NCBI GenBank assembly: GCA_030832065.1
Contig: JAURJV010000040.1
Location: 1-37,614 of the forward strand
Origin: Rhodoluna sp.
GTDB taxonomy: Bacteria > Actinomycetota > Actinomycetes > Actinomycetales > Microbacteriaceae
Direction: 5' to 3'
Length of the DNA: 37,614 bases
The notes beneath the pieces were generated by a model that had not been told where the DNA came from, searched no databases, and worked only from the letters and a program-made list of their open reading frames with translations. The translations under genes were made by a program, and so were the position numbers. Shown here piece by piece: positions 26,527 to 36,119 of this stretch. Each line of letters begins with the position of its first letter. Positions within the stretch are counted from its first letter, which is position 1.

Positions 26527-27755
26527 TATTTAGCCACCTTTGCAGTCTTCTTCATGACATCGATCATCTTCGGTCCTGGCTTCGGTAGACGATAGATCGC
26601 TCTGATGATCGGCGGTGCCGCTATGAACAGCACAATAAGGGCTTTAACAACACCTAAGACTTCCGGTGAAACACCGGCGACCTGCATCGATGATGCTCCA
26701 GCCTTGAAGGCTCCAAAGAGCAGCCCGGCCATCGCTACACCACCGGCTCTAGAACCACCGAGTAGAGCTACGGTAATGGCGTCAAAACCAATACCAGCCT
26801 CAATCGAAGTGGTTAGACCACCTTGAATGCTGAGTGCTTGGTTGGCTGCAGCTAAACCAGCAAAGCCAGCCGAGATTGCCAAAGCCCAGATGAAAGTGTT
26901 CTCAACTTTGATACCGGCAGCTCTAGCTGCCGAAGCGTTGTGTCCAACCATGCGGAAGCGGAAACCAAAAGTTGATCTCTCCATCAACCACCAGTAACCG
27001 ACTACCGCTAGAACAGCAAAGATCAAACCGTAGTGAAGTTTGAATTCCGGTCCAAGCAGTGAACCGAGCATGGCGGTGTCCGCCGGTCTATCGGACTTAG
27101 GTGTTCCACCACCGTTAGCTTCAAGTAGCAGACTTGGTTCGCGCAGGAAGTAAGTGAAAAGCGAAGCAGCAACGTAGTTGAGCATGATGGTCACGATAAC
27201 TTCGTGGGCACCAAAACGTGCTTTCAAAATACCAACGATGATTCCCCAGACCGATGCACACAAAACCGCAACCACTGTTGCCAGCAGCATGTGAATCACC
27301 GGCGGTAATTCCATTCTGGTGGAAACAAAAGTTGCACCGGCAAGACCGACCATGATTTGACCGGTCGCACCGATGTTGAACAGGCCGACGCGGAAAGTCA
27401 GTGCCACGCCAAGTCCTGCCATAACCAACGGTGCGGCGAAACGCAGAGTCTCGGTTAGTGGGCGAATCCCATCAATAAAGTTATCGGCATTGAGGTTATA
27501 GATTGACCCGGAAAAGAGCGCTCCATAACCATCCTGGATAGTCCACCATACGCTGGAGAGTGCATAGTTTGGATCCGCCCCAAAATTGGACCAGGACTTC
27601 ACCACACCTGAGTCGAAGACCACCATGAAGATCGCTCCGATGATGAAACCCAGCAGAATGGAGAGGCTAATGCGAACCGGGTCCCCCGACATTATTTCTT
27701 TTAGAACGCTCTCTGAAGAGCTTTCTTTTACTGCTACATCTTTATTCTTTTTCAT
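26526..27755 (-). CDS. BMP-type nucleoside ABC transporter permease
   Basis: 'FRVGLFNIGATGQIMVGLAGATFV', 'GIGFDAITVALLGGSRAGGV'. Confidence 0.9.
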   Translation of the reverse strand: MKKNKDVAVKESSSESVLKEIMSGDPVRISLSILLGFIIGAIFMVVFDSGVVKSWSNFGADPNYALSSVWWTIQDGYGALFSGSIYNLNADNFIDGIRPLTETLRFAAPLVMAGLGVALTFRVGLFNIGATGQIMVGLAGATFVSTRMELPPVIHMLLATVVAVLCASVWGIIVGILKARFGAHEVIVTIMLNYVAASLFTYFLREPSLLLEANGGGTPKSDRPADTAMLGSLLGPEFKLHYGLIFAVLAVVGYWWLMERSTFGFRFRMVGHNASAARAAGIKVENTFIWALAISAGFAGLAAANQALSIQGGLTTSIEAGIGFDAITVALLGGSRAGGVAMAGLLFGAFKAGASSMQVAGVSPEVLGVVKALIVLFIAAPPIIRAIYRLPKPGPKMIDVMKKTAKVAK

Positions 27756-29251
27756 GCTGCAATACCTGCCATCATCTTGCCCAGCTTCTCCCTGCTGGTC
27801 TTAGCGTCAACAATTCCAACGATTTTCCCGCGATACATAACTGCTATCCGGTCAGCTAAAGCAAGAACTTCATCCAACTCAGTGGAGATTATCAGCACGG
27901 CTTTACCGGCGTCTCTAGCAGCGATGATCTGCTCGTGGATGAACTCAATGGACCCAACATCCACTCCTCGTGTCGGCTGGGATGCCACTAGAACCTTGAG
28001 ATCTCGCCCCAGCTCCCTGGCCACAACAACCTTCTGCTGGTTACCGCCGGAGAGCTGTTTAGCAAGGGTTTCAGCTGAAGGTGTCCTGATGTCAAATCGC
28101 TCAATCAGATCTTCCGCAATCTCATCCCGCTTAGGAAAGTCAATTTGAATGCCTTTGGCGAATGGCTTGGTGAATGACCCATCCAACATCAGATTTTCAG
28201 CAATTGAGAAATCTCCGACCAGACCATCTTTCTTGCGGTCTTCAGGGATGTAACCGAGGCCGGCTTCTAAAACTTCACGGACCGTGCTCTTCGTGACATC
28301 TTTATTAGAAACCACGATGCTGCCACTGTGCACCTTGCGAATACCGAGGATGGCTTCGGCTAGTTCAGTTTGACCATTACCTTGAACTCCGGCAATCGCC
28401 AACACTTCTCCGTCCTGAACTTTGAAGCTCACCCCGTCAACCATTTGGTGGTTACGGTCATCTAAAACTGTGAGGTCTTGGATAACCAGCGATTCGCCTC
28501 CAAGCTTCGCCGGCTTCCTCTTTACATCTAAATCAACTTCACGGCCGACCATCAGTGAAGCAAGCTCACTGGCTGAAGCTTTTGGAGATGGGCTGGCCAC
28601 TACCTTGCCTTGGCGGATAACGGTAATGCTGTCGGCAACCTGCTGGACTTCACGGAGCTTGTGGGTGATAAAAATAATCGAGGTTCCAGACTTAGCTAGA
28701 CCCCGCATAATCTCCATGAGCTCATCGGTTTCCTGTGGAGTTAGCACCGCGGTCGGCTCATCCAAAACTAGAATCTTTGCATTTCTAGCTAGAGCCTTAA
28801 TAATTTCAACTCGTTGCTGAGCGCCAACCGGTAAGTCTTGAATCTTTGCATCTGGATCAATTTGAAAACCAAACCGATCGGAAATTTCTAAAACTAGTTT
28901 CCTGGCAGCTCCGACATCTAAAGCTCCAAGCTTTGATGTTGGCTCATGTCCTAGGACAACATTCTCAGCAACGGTAAATACTGGAATAAGCATGAAATGC
29001 TGGTGCACCATTCCTATTCCTGCAGCCATGGCATCACCTGGACCATTGAACTTCACTGCCTTATCATCAAGCAGGATCTCACCACTGTCTGGTTGCAACA
29101 AACCGTAGAGAACATTCATCAGGGTTGATTTACCAGCACCGTTTTCACCTAACAGGCTGTGAATTTCTCCCGGTTTCAAAACTAGGGAGATGTTGTCATT
29201 TGCCACCAAGGTTCCGAACTTCTTGGTGATGTTGCGTAGCTCTAATTTCAT
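27752..29251 (-). CDS. BMP-type nucleoside ABC transporter ATPase (dual ABC cassettes)
   Basis: 'LLGENGAGKSTLMNVLYGL', 'LDEPTAVLTPQE', second cassette 'GVQGNGQTELAEAILG', 'LSGGNQQKVVVAREL'. Confidence 0.95.
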   Translation of the reverse strand: MKLELRNITKKFGTLVANDNISLVLKPGEIHSLLGENGAGKSTLMNVLYGLLQPDSGEILLDDKAVKFNGPGDAMAAGIGMVHQHFMLIPVFTVAENVVLGHEPTSKLGALDVGAARKLVLEISDRFGFQIDPDAKIQDLPVGAQQRVEIIKALARNAKILVLDEPTAVLTPQETDELMEIMRGLAKSGTSIIFITHKLREVQQVADSITVIRQGKVVASPSPKASASELASLMVGREVDLDVKRKPAKLGGESLVIQDLTVLDDRNHQMVDGVSFKVQDGEVLAIAGVQGNGQTELAEAILGIRKVHSGSIVVSNKDVTKSTVREVLEAGLGYIPEDRKKDGLVGDFSIAENLMLDGSFTKPFAKGIQIDFPKRDEIAEDLIERFDIRTPSAETLAKQLSGGNQQKVVVARELGRDLKVLVASQPTRGVDVGSIEFIHEQIIAARDAGKAVLIISTELDEVLALADRIAVMYRGKIVGIVDAKTSREKLGKMMAGIAA

Positions 29252-29319
29252 GGCTAGCCAAGGCTCCTTCGCACAGTGCTTACCTCTAATCTAGCCGAAC
29301 CAACCGAGGCTTAAAGCAG

Positions 29320-29347
29320 AACTGCCAGGGCTTAAGCCCTGGCAGTT
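29320..29347 (-). terminator. Perfect 28-nt palindrome between the BMP lipoprotein gene and the ABC ATPase gene (putative attenuator/mRNA stabiliser)
   Basis: aactgccagggctt|aagccctggcagtt, 14+14 perfect inverted repeat; no U-tract. Confidence 0.6.
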
Positions 29348-29367
29348 CCTTGAACCTTTACGCAGAA

Positions 29368-30405
29368 TTAGCTGCGTGGGTCGATTGAACCATCAATGAT
29401 TCCAGCCTTTAGCTCGTCGAGCTTAGTCTGTAGTGATTCAGAGATGAATTCAGTACTGGTTACACCAACACCACCGTTTGACAGGGTACCGATGTATGCC
29501 TCGCCTGAGAACTCAGTCTTGTCAACTGCATCAGCCTTGATGTAGTCGTAAACTGAGGCACCCAATAGCTTCATGATTGAAGTCAAAATTAGGTCCTTGT
29601 ACTCTGGGTTAGCAACGGTCCAGTCCTTGTCAACACCAATCATCTTGGCGTCAACACCGGCTTCAGAGATTGCCTCTGAAAGTGCACCGAACTGGTCTCC
29701 ACCTACAGGAAGCAATACGTCTGCACCCTGAGCGATCTGACCAGCAGCAATTGTCTTACCAGCTGGGTCGTTTGGAGCGAATCCACCGATGAAGTCACCC
29801 TTTGATGTAGCTGGGTTCCAACCAACAACCTTAACTTCAGTGTTGTTGTCAGCAGACCATGCCATAGCACCGTAGTAGAAACCGTCCATGAAGTCGGTTA
29901 CTGCAGGGATCTGTAGACCACCGTAGGTTCCAAGAACCTTAGTAGCTGAATAGTCTGCAGCTGCATAACCAGCTAGGTAAGCAGATTCAACAGTGTTGTA
30001 GTTGAAAGGCTTTAGGTTTGTTGCACCGTTTGACCAACCATCAACGGTCACGAAGTGAACGTCAGTGTTTGCTTCGGCTGCTGCGTTGACTGCGTCAACT
30101 AGGTTGAATCCAACTGCGAAAATAACGTCACACTTGGCGTCAATCATTGACTGTAGGTTTGGTGCAAAGTCTTCTGAAGAGTTTGACTCAGCTGACTTAA
30201 TTTCAACACCGAATTCCTCTTGAGCCTGAACTAGACCATCCATAACAGATTCGTTGAATGACTTGTCGGTCCATGAACCTTCGTCAGAAACACCACACGC
30301 GATGTATCCTGCACCTGGCTTTGGTGAAGCACAGCCCGATAGCACGAGCAAGCTGGCTGATGCCATTGCTACTCCCGCTAGGACCTTACGTGAAACTTTG
30401 TTCAC
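29368..30405 (-). CDS. bmpA: BMP/PnrA-family nucleoside-binding lipoprotein
   Basis: Lipobox 'LLVLSGC'; 'SDEGSWTDKSFNESVMDGL'; GTG start at 30405 preceded by AGGAGG, rather than the 30483 ORF start. Confidence 0.92.
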   Translation of the reverse strand: MNKVSRKVLAGVAMASASLLVLSGCASPKPGAGYIACGVSDEGSWTDKSFNESVMDGLVQAQEEFGVEIKSAESNSSEDFAPNLQSMIDAKCDVIFAVGFNLVDAVNAAAEANTDVHFVTVDGWSNGATNLKPFNYNTVESAYLAGYAAADYSATKVLGTYGGLQIPAVTDFMDGFYYGAMAWSADNNTEVKVVGWNPATSKGDFIGGFAPNDPAGKTIAAGQIAQGADVLLPVGGDQFGALSEAISEAGVDAKMIGVDKDWTVANPEYKDLILTSIMKLLGASVYDYIKADAVDKTEFSGEAYIGTLSNGGVGVTSTEFISESLQTKLDELKAGIIDGSIDPRS

Positions 30406-30410
30406 TTCTT

Positions 30411-30417
30411 TCCTCCT
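30411..30417 (-). promoter_or_regulatory. Strong Shine-Dalgarno (AGGAGG) for bmpA
   Basis: Minus strand ccAGGAGGaaagaaGTG. Confidence 0.8.
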
Positions 30418-30522
30418 GGATTTATTAGGCCGATGCCAATCACCGGCCACACACAAGTAGACACTACTGCCTCGCGCAGACACTTTTGACCATTAAGGGC
30501 GAGTTTTACCCAGGCGTTACAT

Positions 30523-31494
30523 TTATTTATTTAGCTCGGAAATTAGCCTCTGGCGATACTCGGCTAGCTCAGTTGAGGCTGGTTCTGCTGTCCGGTATTG
30601 GACCAGTCCCTTTTCTAGTGCATTTGGTATTCGATAGACCGGATCGGTGTTGAATTTCCTAGCCAGGAGGCTCGCGACCGCCCTAAGCACTACCAGCCTG
30701 CTGTTGCGCTCAACTGAGCCAACCACTTTGGCGTCTATTTTTCGCAAAGTTTTGCCAAGTTGCAGGTTTGAGCCAATCACAGTGAGGTTGGAATAATCCT
30801 CAATTCCATCCCAAATGCTTCTGGAGGCAAACAAAGTGATCACTGAAGGTTCAACTACTTCTTGAAGCTTTGCTTTTAGTTCATTTGCTGTATTAATTTT
30901 GCGAACAGTAATCGCAGTGCTGCGACCTGAAATCCTTGAATACTCTTTTACTCCGGCTCTAAAGCCTGCTTCCATTTCTTTCACCAACCAGTACTTGGGT
31001 TGGAGGTAAAGTGTCACGCTGTCACTGAGTTCTGAAGCGGCAAAACCAGCGAGCTTAGCTGCGCTGGAAATGTCATCGGCTAACCAGCGGAAGTTCGTTG
31101 GTTGATCTTCGATGGCAATTTGGCTTCCAAAGAACAGCACCAACATCTTTGGGTGCAATCTGGCAAAGCTCGCCAGTGAATCTAAATACTTCGGATTGCT
31201 GGCGACCATAAAGACGCAACCTGCCTGCAGTTCCTTGAGAAGGCGAGGCATCAAATTCTCACCGGACGAGATAGTAACTTCTCGCACCTTTAGCCCATAG
31301 ACAACTTGAGCTTCAACTAAATCGGCTGCCAGTTGTCGATCCGGAGTTCCAGGTAGTTCCGAGGCGGATGTAATTAGGCAGCCGCTGGTCTTGGCTTTGT
31401 GAGTGGACTCTTCGTTAGGTTTAGCGACACAACCAGTTAGGAGGATAGTGCCGACAGCAAAAATGGTAGCTAACTTAGCGAGCCTGGTTCTCAT
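30523..31494 (-). CDS. Degenerate BMP-family paralog lipoprotein
   Basis: Lipobox 'ILLTGC'; register matches BmpA ('VEAQVVYGLKVREVTISSGENLMPRLLKELQAGCVFMVASN' vs 'VQAQEEFGVEIKSAESNSSEDFAPNLQSMIDAKCDVIFAVGFN'); overlaps manC stop (ATGA). Confidence 0.75.
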   Translation of the reverse strand: MRTRLAKLATIFAVGTILLTGCVAKPNEESTHKAKTSGCLITSASELPGTPDRQLAADLVEAQVVYGLKVREVTISSGENLMPRLLKELQAGCVFMVASNPKYLDSLASFARLHPKMLVLFFGSQIAIEDQPTNFRWLADDISSAAKLAGFAASELSDSVTLYLQPKYWLVKEMEAGFRAGVKEYSRISGRSTAITVRKINTANELKAKLQEVVEPSVITLFASRSIWDGIEDYSNLTVIGSNLQLGKTLRKIDAKVVGSVERNSRLVVLRAVASLLARKFNTDPVYRIPNALEKGLVQYRTAEPASTELAEYRQRLISELNK

Positions 31495-32603
31495 AGAACA
31501 TCGCTGTGTCCAGTGGTCTTTAGTGATTCGACCAAATTCTTCACCCGTTGAGCATGTTCCTTGGTGGTAACCAGAAGTGCATCGGGGGTATCCACCACGA
31601 TTACATCTTCTATACCGATCAAAGCGATCAGTCTTCCGGTTTCGCTGACTAGAATTCCGCTGGACTTATCCGAAAGAACTTTGACATCGCCTAGCACGGC
31701 TAGATGGTCTGGGTCTCCGTTAGCCTGAAGTTCAGCAATCGCAGCAAAGTCACCAACATCGTGCCAGCCGAACTCCGCTGGGACCACGGCAACCAAGCCC
31801 TGCTCGGCAGCTGGTTCAGCCACTGAATAGTCGATGGCAATTTTCTTCAGCTTTGGCCAAATCTCATCAAAGGTCTTAGCTTGGTGGTCAGTGTCCCAAG
31901 CCTCTGCCAGAGCTAAAACTTGTTGGTGTAACTCAGGTTCAGTTTCGGCTAACACCGAGAGCAAAAGCTCAGCTGGGGCGATAAACATACCGGCGTTCCA
32001 AAGGAACTTGCGTGAACGAACATACTTCTGGGCACGCTTGAGATCTGGCTTCTCGACAAACTTTTCAACCTCACGAGCATTAGGCGAATTCTCAATACGC
32101 TCACCGGTTTTGATATAACCGAAACCCACCGAAGGTTCGGTTGGCTCGATGCCGATGGTCACAATCTTGCCGGTAGCGGCAACAGTGACAGCCTCGCGGA
32201 CTACTTCAAGAAAAGATTCAGTGTCATTGATTACGTGATCAGCGGCAAAGGAACCGATAATCGCTTCTGGGTCTCGGCTGTAAAGGATGGCTGCCGCCAG
32301 AGCGATGGCAGCTGTCGAATCTTTAGGGCTGGGTTCCAGAATTAGGTTCATCGCTGAAATATCAGGGACCTGTTCTAAAACAGCACTCTCATGAGCAGCA
32401 CCGGTTACGATCAGCAATCGGTCAGCTCCCGCTATCGGACTTAGTCTTTCTACGGTGTCCTGTAACAGGGTTTGCCCAGAGCCGGTTAGGTCATGCAAAA
32501 ACTTCGGCGCTGATGCTCTTGAGAGCGGCCAAAGCCTCGAGCCAATACCACCAGCTGGTATCACCGAATAAAAACGAGCCATTGGCTCACGATTTGCGTT
32601 CAT
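31491..32603 (-). CDS. manC: Mannose-1-phosphate guanylyltransferase
   Basis: 'SVIPAGGIGSRLWPLSRASAPKFLHDL', 'FVEKPDLKRAQKYV', 'WNAGMFIAPAELLL'. Confidence 0.93.
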   Translation of the reverse strand: MNANREPMARFYSVIPAGGIGSRLWPLSRASAPKFLHDLTGSGQTLLQDTVERLSPIAGADRLLIVTGAAHESAVLEQVPDISAMNLILEPSPKDSTAAIALAAAILYSRDPEAIIGSFAADHVINDTESFLEVVREAVTVAATGKIVTIGIEPTEPSVGFGYIKTGERIENSPNAREVEKFVEKPDLKRAQKYVRSRKFLWNAGMFIAPAELLLSVLAETEPELHQQVLALAEAWDTDHQAKTFDEIWPKLKKIAIDYSVAEPAAEQGLVAVVPAEFGWHDVGDFAAIAELQANGDPDHLAVLGDVKVLSDKSSGILVSETGRLIALIGIEDVIVVDTPDALLVTTKEHAQRVKNLVESLKTTGHSDVL

Positions 32604-32626
32604 AACTCCAAAAGCCTATCCGAGAT

Positions 32627-32644
32627 GGGCATTTTGGGCATTTT
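32627..32644. repeat. Tandem 9-mer GGGCATTTT x2 in the manC/sdhC divergent intergenic region
   Basis: gggcattttgggcatttt read directly. Confidence 0.6.
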
Positions 32645-32680
32645 AAGTTCTCGTCCCCAGTTATCATTAAGAGGTATTCA

Positions 32681-32699
32681 GGCGCTTAAATTCTGCGCC
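32681..32699. promoter_or_regulatory. Short inverted repeat upstream of the sdhC ribosome-binding site
   Basis: GGCGC-ttaaattct-GCGCC just upstream of AGGAGG. Confidence 0.35.
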
Positions 32700-32716
32700 A
32701 ATCAAGGAGGATTTTC

Positions 32717-33094
32717 GTGGCTAAGTTACCTGCCGGGACGCTATATCGCGGCAAATTGGGCATGTGGAGCTGGGTTTTACACCGGATTACTGGAGTCGGA
32801 ATTTACTTCTTCCTACTAGTCCACATTCTTGACACTGCCCTGGTCAGAGTGAGTGCTGAGGCTTACAACTCGGTAGTTGCCAGTTACAAGACCGATATCA
32901 TCGGTGTTGCTGAAATCGGACTAGTTGGCGCAATCCTCTTCCACGGTTTCAACGGAATCAGAATCATGCTGATCGACTTCTGGCGCAAAGGTGCCAAATA
33001 TCAGAACGTTATGTTCTGGATTGTTCTTGTTATCTGGGCCGTGCTCATGGCCGGCTTTATCCCTCGTCAACTTATGCACATCTTTGGAGCGTAA
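32717..33094 (+). CDS. sdhC: Succinate dehydrogenase cytochrome b556 subunit
   Basis: 'WSWVLHRITGVGIYFFLLVHILDTALV...GAILFHGFNGIRIMLIDF'; GTG start after AGGAGG. Confidence 0.93.
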   Translation: MAKLPAGTLYRGKLGMWSWVLHRITGVGIYFFLLVHILDTALVRVSAEAYNSVVASYKTDIIGVAEIGLVGAILFHGFNGIRIMLIDFWRKGAKYQNVMFWIVLVIWAVLMAGFIPRQLMHIFGA

Positions 33095-33096
33095 CC

Positions 33097-33540
33097 ATGG
33101 CCGTTATTATTGAGCAACCAGACGCACCTCGCTCACGCAAGGGTGCCCAGTGGGAAAAGCGCGCCTGGATCTTCATGCGCATCTCAGGTGTATTCCTAAT
33201 CTTCCTGATTATTGGTCACCTTTTAGTTAACCTCGTCCTTCCTGAACGAGGAGTAAAAGCTATCGACTTTGCCTTTGTAGCTGGTAAGTGGGCCTCACCG
33301 TTCTGGCAGGTTTATGACGGTTTGATTTTGTGGCTTGCTTTGATTCACGGAACCAACGGCATGAGAACCTTAGTTAACGACTACACCGAGAGAGTGTGGC
33401 TGCGTAAAGCACTTAACACAACTCTCTGGGTAACCGCCGGTTTGCTGATTCTGCTTGGAACCCTAGTCATCACAACCTTCGATCCATGCATCGATCCAAA
33501 CGTTCACACTTATCTACCAGACCTTGTTTGTAAGGGTTAA
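33097..33540 (+). CDS. sdhD: Succinate dehydrogenase hydrophobic membrane anchor subunit
   Basis: Three TM helices, '[24 protein letters not shown]', '[13 protein letters not shown]'; between sdhC and sdhA. Confidence 0.9.
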   Translation: MAVIIEQPDAPRSRKGAQWEKRAWIFMRISGVFLIFLIIGHLLVNLVLPERGVKAIDFAFVAGKWASPFWQVYDGLILWLALIHGTNGMRTLVNDYTERVWLRKALNTTLWVTAGLLILLGTLVITTFDPCIDPNVHTYLPDLVCKG

Positions 33541-33548
33541 GGAATAAA

Positions 33549-35303
33549 TTGTCTGAAGTTAAAGTTCATCACTATCAATACGACGTTGTAATAGTTGGTG
33601 CCGGTGGTGCTGGCATGCGTGCCGCTATTGAAGCAGGACCGCACGTTAAAACTGCTGTTATCTCCAAGCTCTTCCCTACCCGCTCACACACCGGTGCAGC
33701 TCAAGGTGGTATGGCTGCAGCGCTAGCCAACGTTGAAGAAGACAGCTGGGAGTGGCACACTTTCGACACAGTCAAAGGTGGTGACTACCTGGTTGACCAG
33801 GATGCCGCTGAAATTCTTGCTAAGGAATCGGTTCAGGCAGTTATTGACCTAGAGAACATGGGGCTTCCGTTCAACCGAACCCCAGATGGCAAAATTGACC
33901 AGAGAAGATTCGGTGGACACACTCGTGACCACGGTAAAGCTCCAGTAAGAAGAAGCTGTTATGCAGCTGACCGCACCGGCCACATGATTCTGCAGACCCT
34001 GTACCAAAACTGCGTAAAGCTGGGCATTGAGTTCTATAACGAGTTCTATGTTCTAGATCTCGTTATGAACGAAGTTGATGGAGTTAAGCGTCCAGCTGCT
34101 GTAGTTGCCTACGAACTGGCTACCGGTGAACTGCACGTGTTCCAGGGCAAGTCAATCGTCTTTGCTACCGGTGGTTTCGGAAAGATCTTCAAGACCACCT
34201 CTAACGCACACACCCTTACCGGTGATGGTGTCGGCATCATCTACCGCAAGGGTCTGCCTCTAGAAGACATGGAGTTCTACCAATTCCACCCAACCGGTCT
34301 AGCCGGTCTTGGCATCTTGCTTTCTGAAGCTGCTCGTGGTGAAGGTGGAATCCTTCGCAATGCATCCGGTGAAAGATTCATGGAGCGTTACGCCCCAACC
34401 ATCAAAGACCTTGCTCCTCGCGACATGGTTGCTCGGGCTATGGCTAACGAAGTTCGTGAAGGTCGCGGTGCAGGGCCACACAAGGACTACGTACTGCTAG
34501 ACCTCACTCACCTAGAACCTGCGGTTATTGACGCAAAACTTCCCGACATCACTGAGTTTGCTAGAACCTACCTAGGCGTTGAGCCATACACCGAACCGGT
34601 TCCAGTTTTCCCAACCGCTCACTACGCGATGGGTGGAATCCCAACCAACATTAAGGCTGAAGTTCTCTCCGATAACAACACTGTTGTTCCAGGTTTATAT
34701 GCTGCCGGTGAATGTGCCTGTGTTTCAGTGCACGGTGCTAACCGACTGGGTACTAACTCGCTGCTGGACATCAACGTGTTTGGTAAGCGTGCTGGTCAAT
34801 ACTCAGTTGAGTACGCCAAGACAGCTGACTTTGTTCCAGTTCCTGAAGATGCAATCAAAGAAACTGTTTCTCTAATCGAGAAGATGCGCAAGGCGGAAGG
34901 TAACGAGAAGATCGCGGTTATCCGTAAAGAGCTGCAGGACACCATGGACAAGAATGCCCAGGTTTACAGAACTGAAGAATCACTGAATGAAGCTCTGGAT
35001 AAAATCAAGGAACTTCGCAAGCGTTACGAGAACATCCACGTCATGGATAGAGGACAGCGTTTCAACACTGACCTACTGGAAGCAATCGAACTTGGCTTCC
35101 TACTAGATCTGGCTGAAGTTCTTGCCTTCACCGCTCGTGAACGTCGAGAATCTCGCGGTGGTCACTTCCGTGAAGACTACGAAACCAGAAACGATGAGAA
35201 GTTCATGGTTCACTCAATGGCTTATAAAGACGGGGAAGAAATTCGTATCGACTGGAAGCCAGTTACCATCACCAACTACCAGCCAATGGAGCGTAAGTAC
35301 TAA
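33549..35303 (+). CDS. sdhA: Succinate dehydrogenase flavoprotein subunit
   Basis: '[18 protein letters not shown]', '[14 protein letters not shown]', '[26 protein letters not shown]', '[18 protein letters not shown]'; TTG start. Confidence 0.97.
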   Translation: MSEVKVHHYQYDVVIVGAGGAGMRAAIEAGPHVKTAVISKLFPTRSHTGAAQGGMAAALANVEEDSWEWHTFDTVKGGDYLVDQDAAEILAKESVQAVIDLENMGLPFNRTPDGKIDQRRFGGHTRDHGKAPVRRSCYAADRTGHMILQTLYQNCVKLGIEFYNEFYVLDLVMNEVDGVKRPAAVVAYELATGELHVFQGKSIVFATGGFGKIFKTTSNAHTLTGDGVGIIYRKGLPLEDMEFYQFHPTGLAGLGILLSEAARGEGGILRNASGERFMERYAPTIKDLAPRDMVARAMANEVREGRGAGPHKDYVLLDLTHLEPAVIDAKLPDITEFARTYLGVEPYTEPVPVFPTAHYAMGGIPTNIKAEVLSDNNTVVPGLYAAGECACVSVHGANRLGTNSLLDINVFGKRAGQYSVEYAKTADFVPVPEDAIKETVSLIEKMRKAEGNEKIAVIRKELQDTMDKNAQVYRTEESLNEALDKIKELRKRYENIHVMDRGQRFNTDLLEAIELGFLLDLAEVLAFTARERRESRGGHFREDYETRNDEKFMVHSMAYKDGEEIRIDWKPVTITNYQPMERKY

Positions 35304-36052
35304 TGAGCACTGCAGTAGAGAGCACTAAAGAAATAGCTGCCGTACCTTCATTTACGGTCACACTATTTGTTAGAAGATTCAACCCAGAAACTGATAGCGA
35401 GCCTAAGTGGCAGGACTTCGATGTTCAGGTGTTTGGAACTGATCGTGTTCTAGATGCCCTCCACAAAATTAAGTGGGAGCAGGATGGAACACTTACCTTT
35501 AGAAGAAGCTGTGCTCACGGTGTTTGTGGTTCAGATGCAATGCGTATCAACGGTAGAAACCGTTTGGCTTGTAAGACGCTGATTAAAGATCTAGACATCA
35601 CACAGCCAATCTATGTTGAACCAATCAAGGGTCTTACCGTTGAGAAGGACCTGGTCGTCGACATGAACCCGTTCTACCAGGCCTATAAAGATGTAAAGCC
35701 TTTCCTAATTGCTTCAGATAAGCCGGAGAAGGAAAGACTGCAGTCACCTGAGGATCGTGCACGTTTCGATGAGACCACGAAGTGCATTCTCTGCGCTGCC
35801 TGCACATCTTCTTGCCCAGTGTTCTGGACCGATAACCAGTACTTTGGCCCAGCCGCTATCGTCAACGCTCACCGCTTCATCTTTGACTCAAGAGATGAAG
35901 CTGCCGAGGTCAGACTGGACATCTTGAACGATAAAGAAGGTGTTTGGCGCTGTCGCACCACCTTCAACTGCACCGAGGCTTGCCCTAGAGGAATTGAAGT
36001 TACCAAGGCTATCGCTGAAGTTAAGCAAGCTATTCTGCGGGGCAAGAGATAA
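35303..36052 (+). CDS. sdhB: Succinate dehydrogenase iron-sulfur subunit
   Basis: 'SCAHGVCGSDAMRINGRNRLACKT', 'CILCAACTSSCP', 'CTEACPRGIEV'; overlaps sdhA stop. Confidence 0.97.
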   Translation: MSTAVESTKEIAAVPSFTVTLFVRRFNPETDSEPKWQDFDVQVFGTDRVLDALHKIKWEQDGTLTFRRSCAHGVCGSDAMRINGRNRLACKTLIKDLDITQPIYVEPIKGLTVEKDLVVDMNPFYQAYKDVKPFLIASDKPEKERLQSPEDRARFDETTKCILCAACTSSCPVFWTDNQYFGPAAIVNAHRFIFDSRDEAAEVRLDILNDKEGVWRCRTTFNCTEACPRGIEVTKAIAEVKQAILRGKR

Positions 36053-36107
36053 CTGGGAATTTCCCAACAACTTATCCCCAGAAACTGGTTATTTAGACTT
36101 CCTTGTT

Positions 36108-36113
36108 TAGGCT
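36108..36113 (+). promoter_or_regulatory. Predicted -10 (TAGGCT) for leaderless Rieske gene
   Basis: TAGGCT-taaggt-ATG (N6). Confidence 0.55.
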
Positions 36114-36119
36114 TAAGGT

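Noticed and set aside
28422-28820. Plus-strand ORF of 132 aa antisense to the ABC ATPase
   Set aside because: Shadow of a strongly conserved dual-cassette ATPase; no homology signal.
30406-30483. Upstream N-terminal extension of BmpA in the ORF track
   Set aside because: A GTG with strong AGGAGG at 30405 gives a standard lipoprotein signal peptide; the extension is not signal-like.
30406-30522. Possible purine riboswitch in the bmpA leader
   Set aside because: I could not find the conserved purine-aptamer core; only small unrelated inverted repeats are visible.
35510-35580. Apparent loss of one [2Fe-2S] cysteine in SdhB ('CAHGVCGSDAM')
   Set aside because: Asp at this position is known in other SdhB proteins, including E. 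coli, so it is not unusual.
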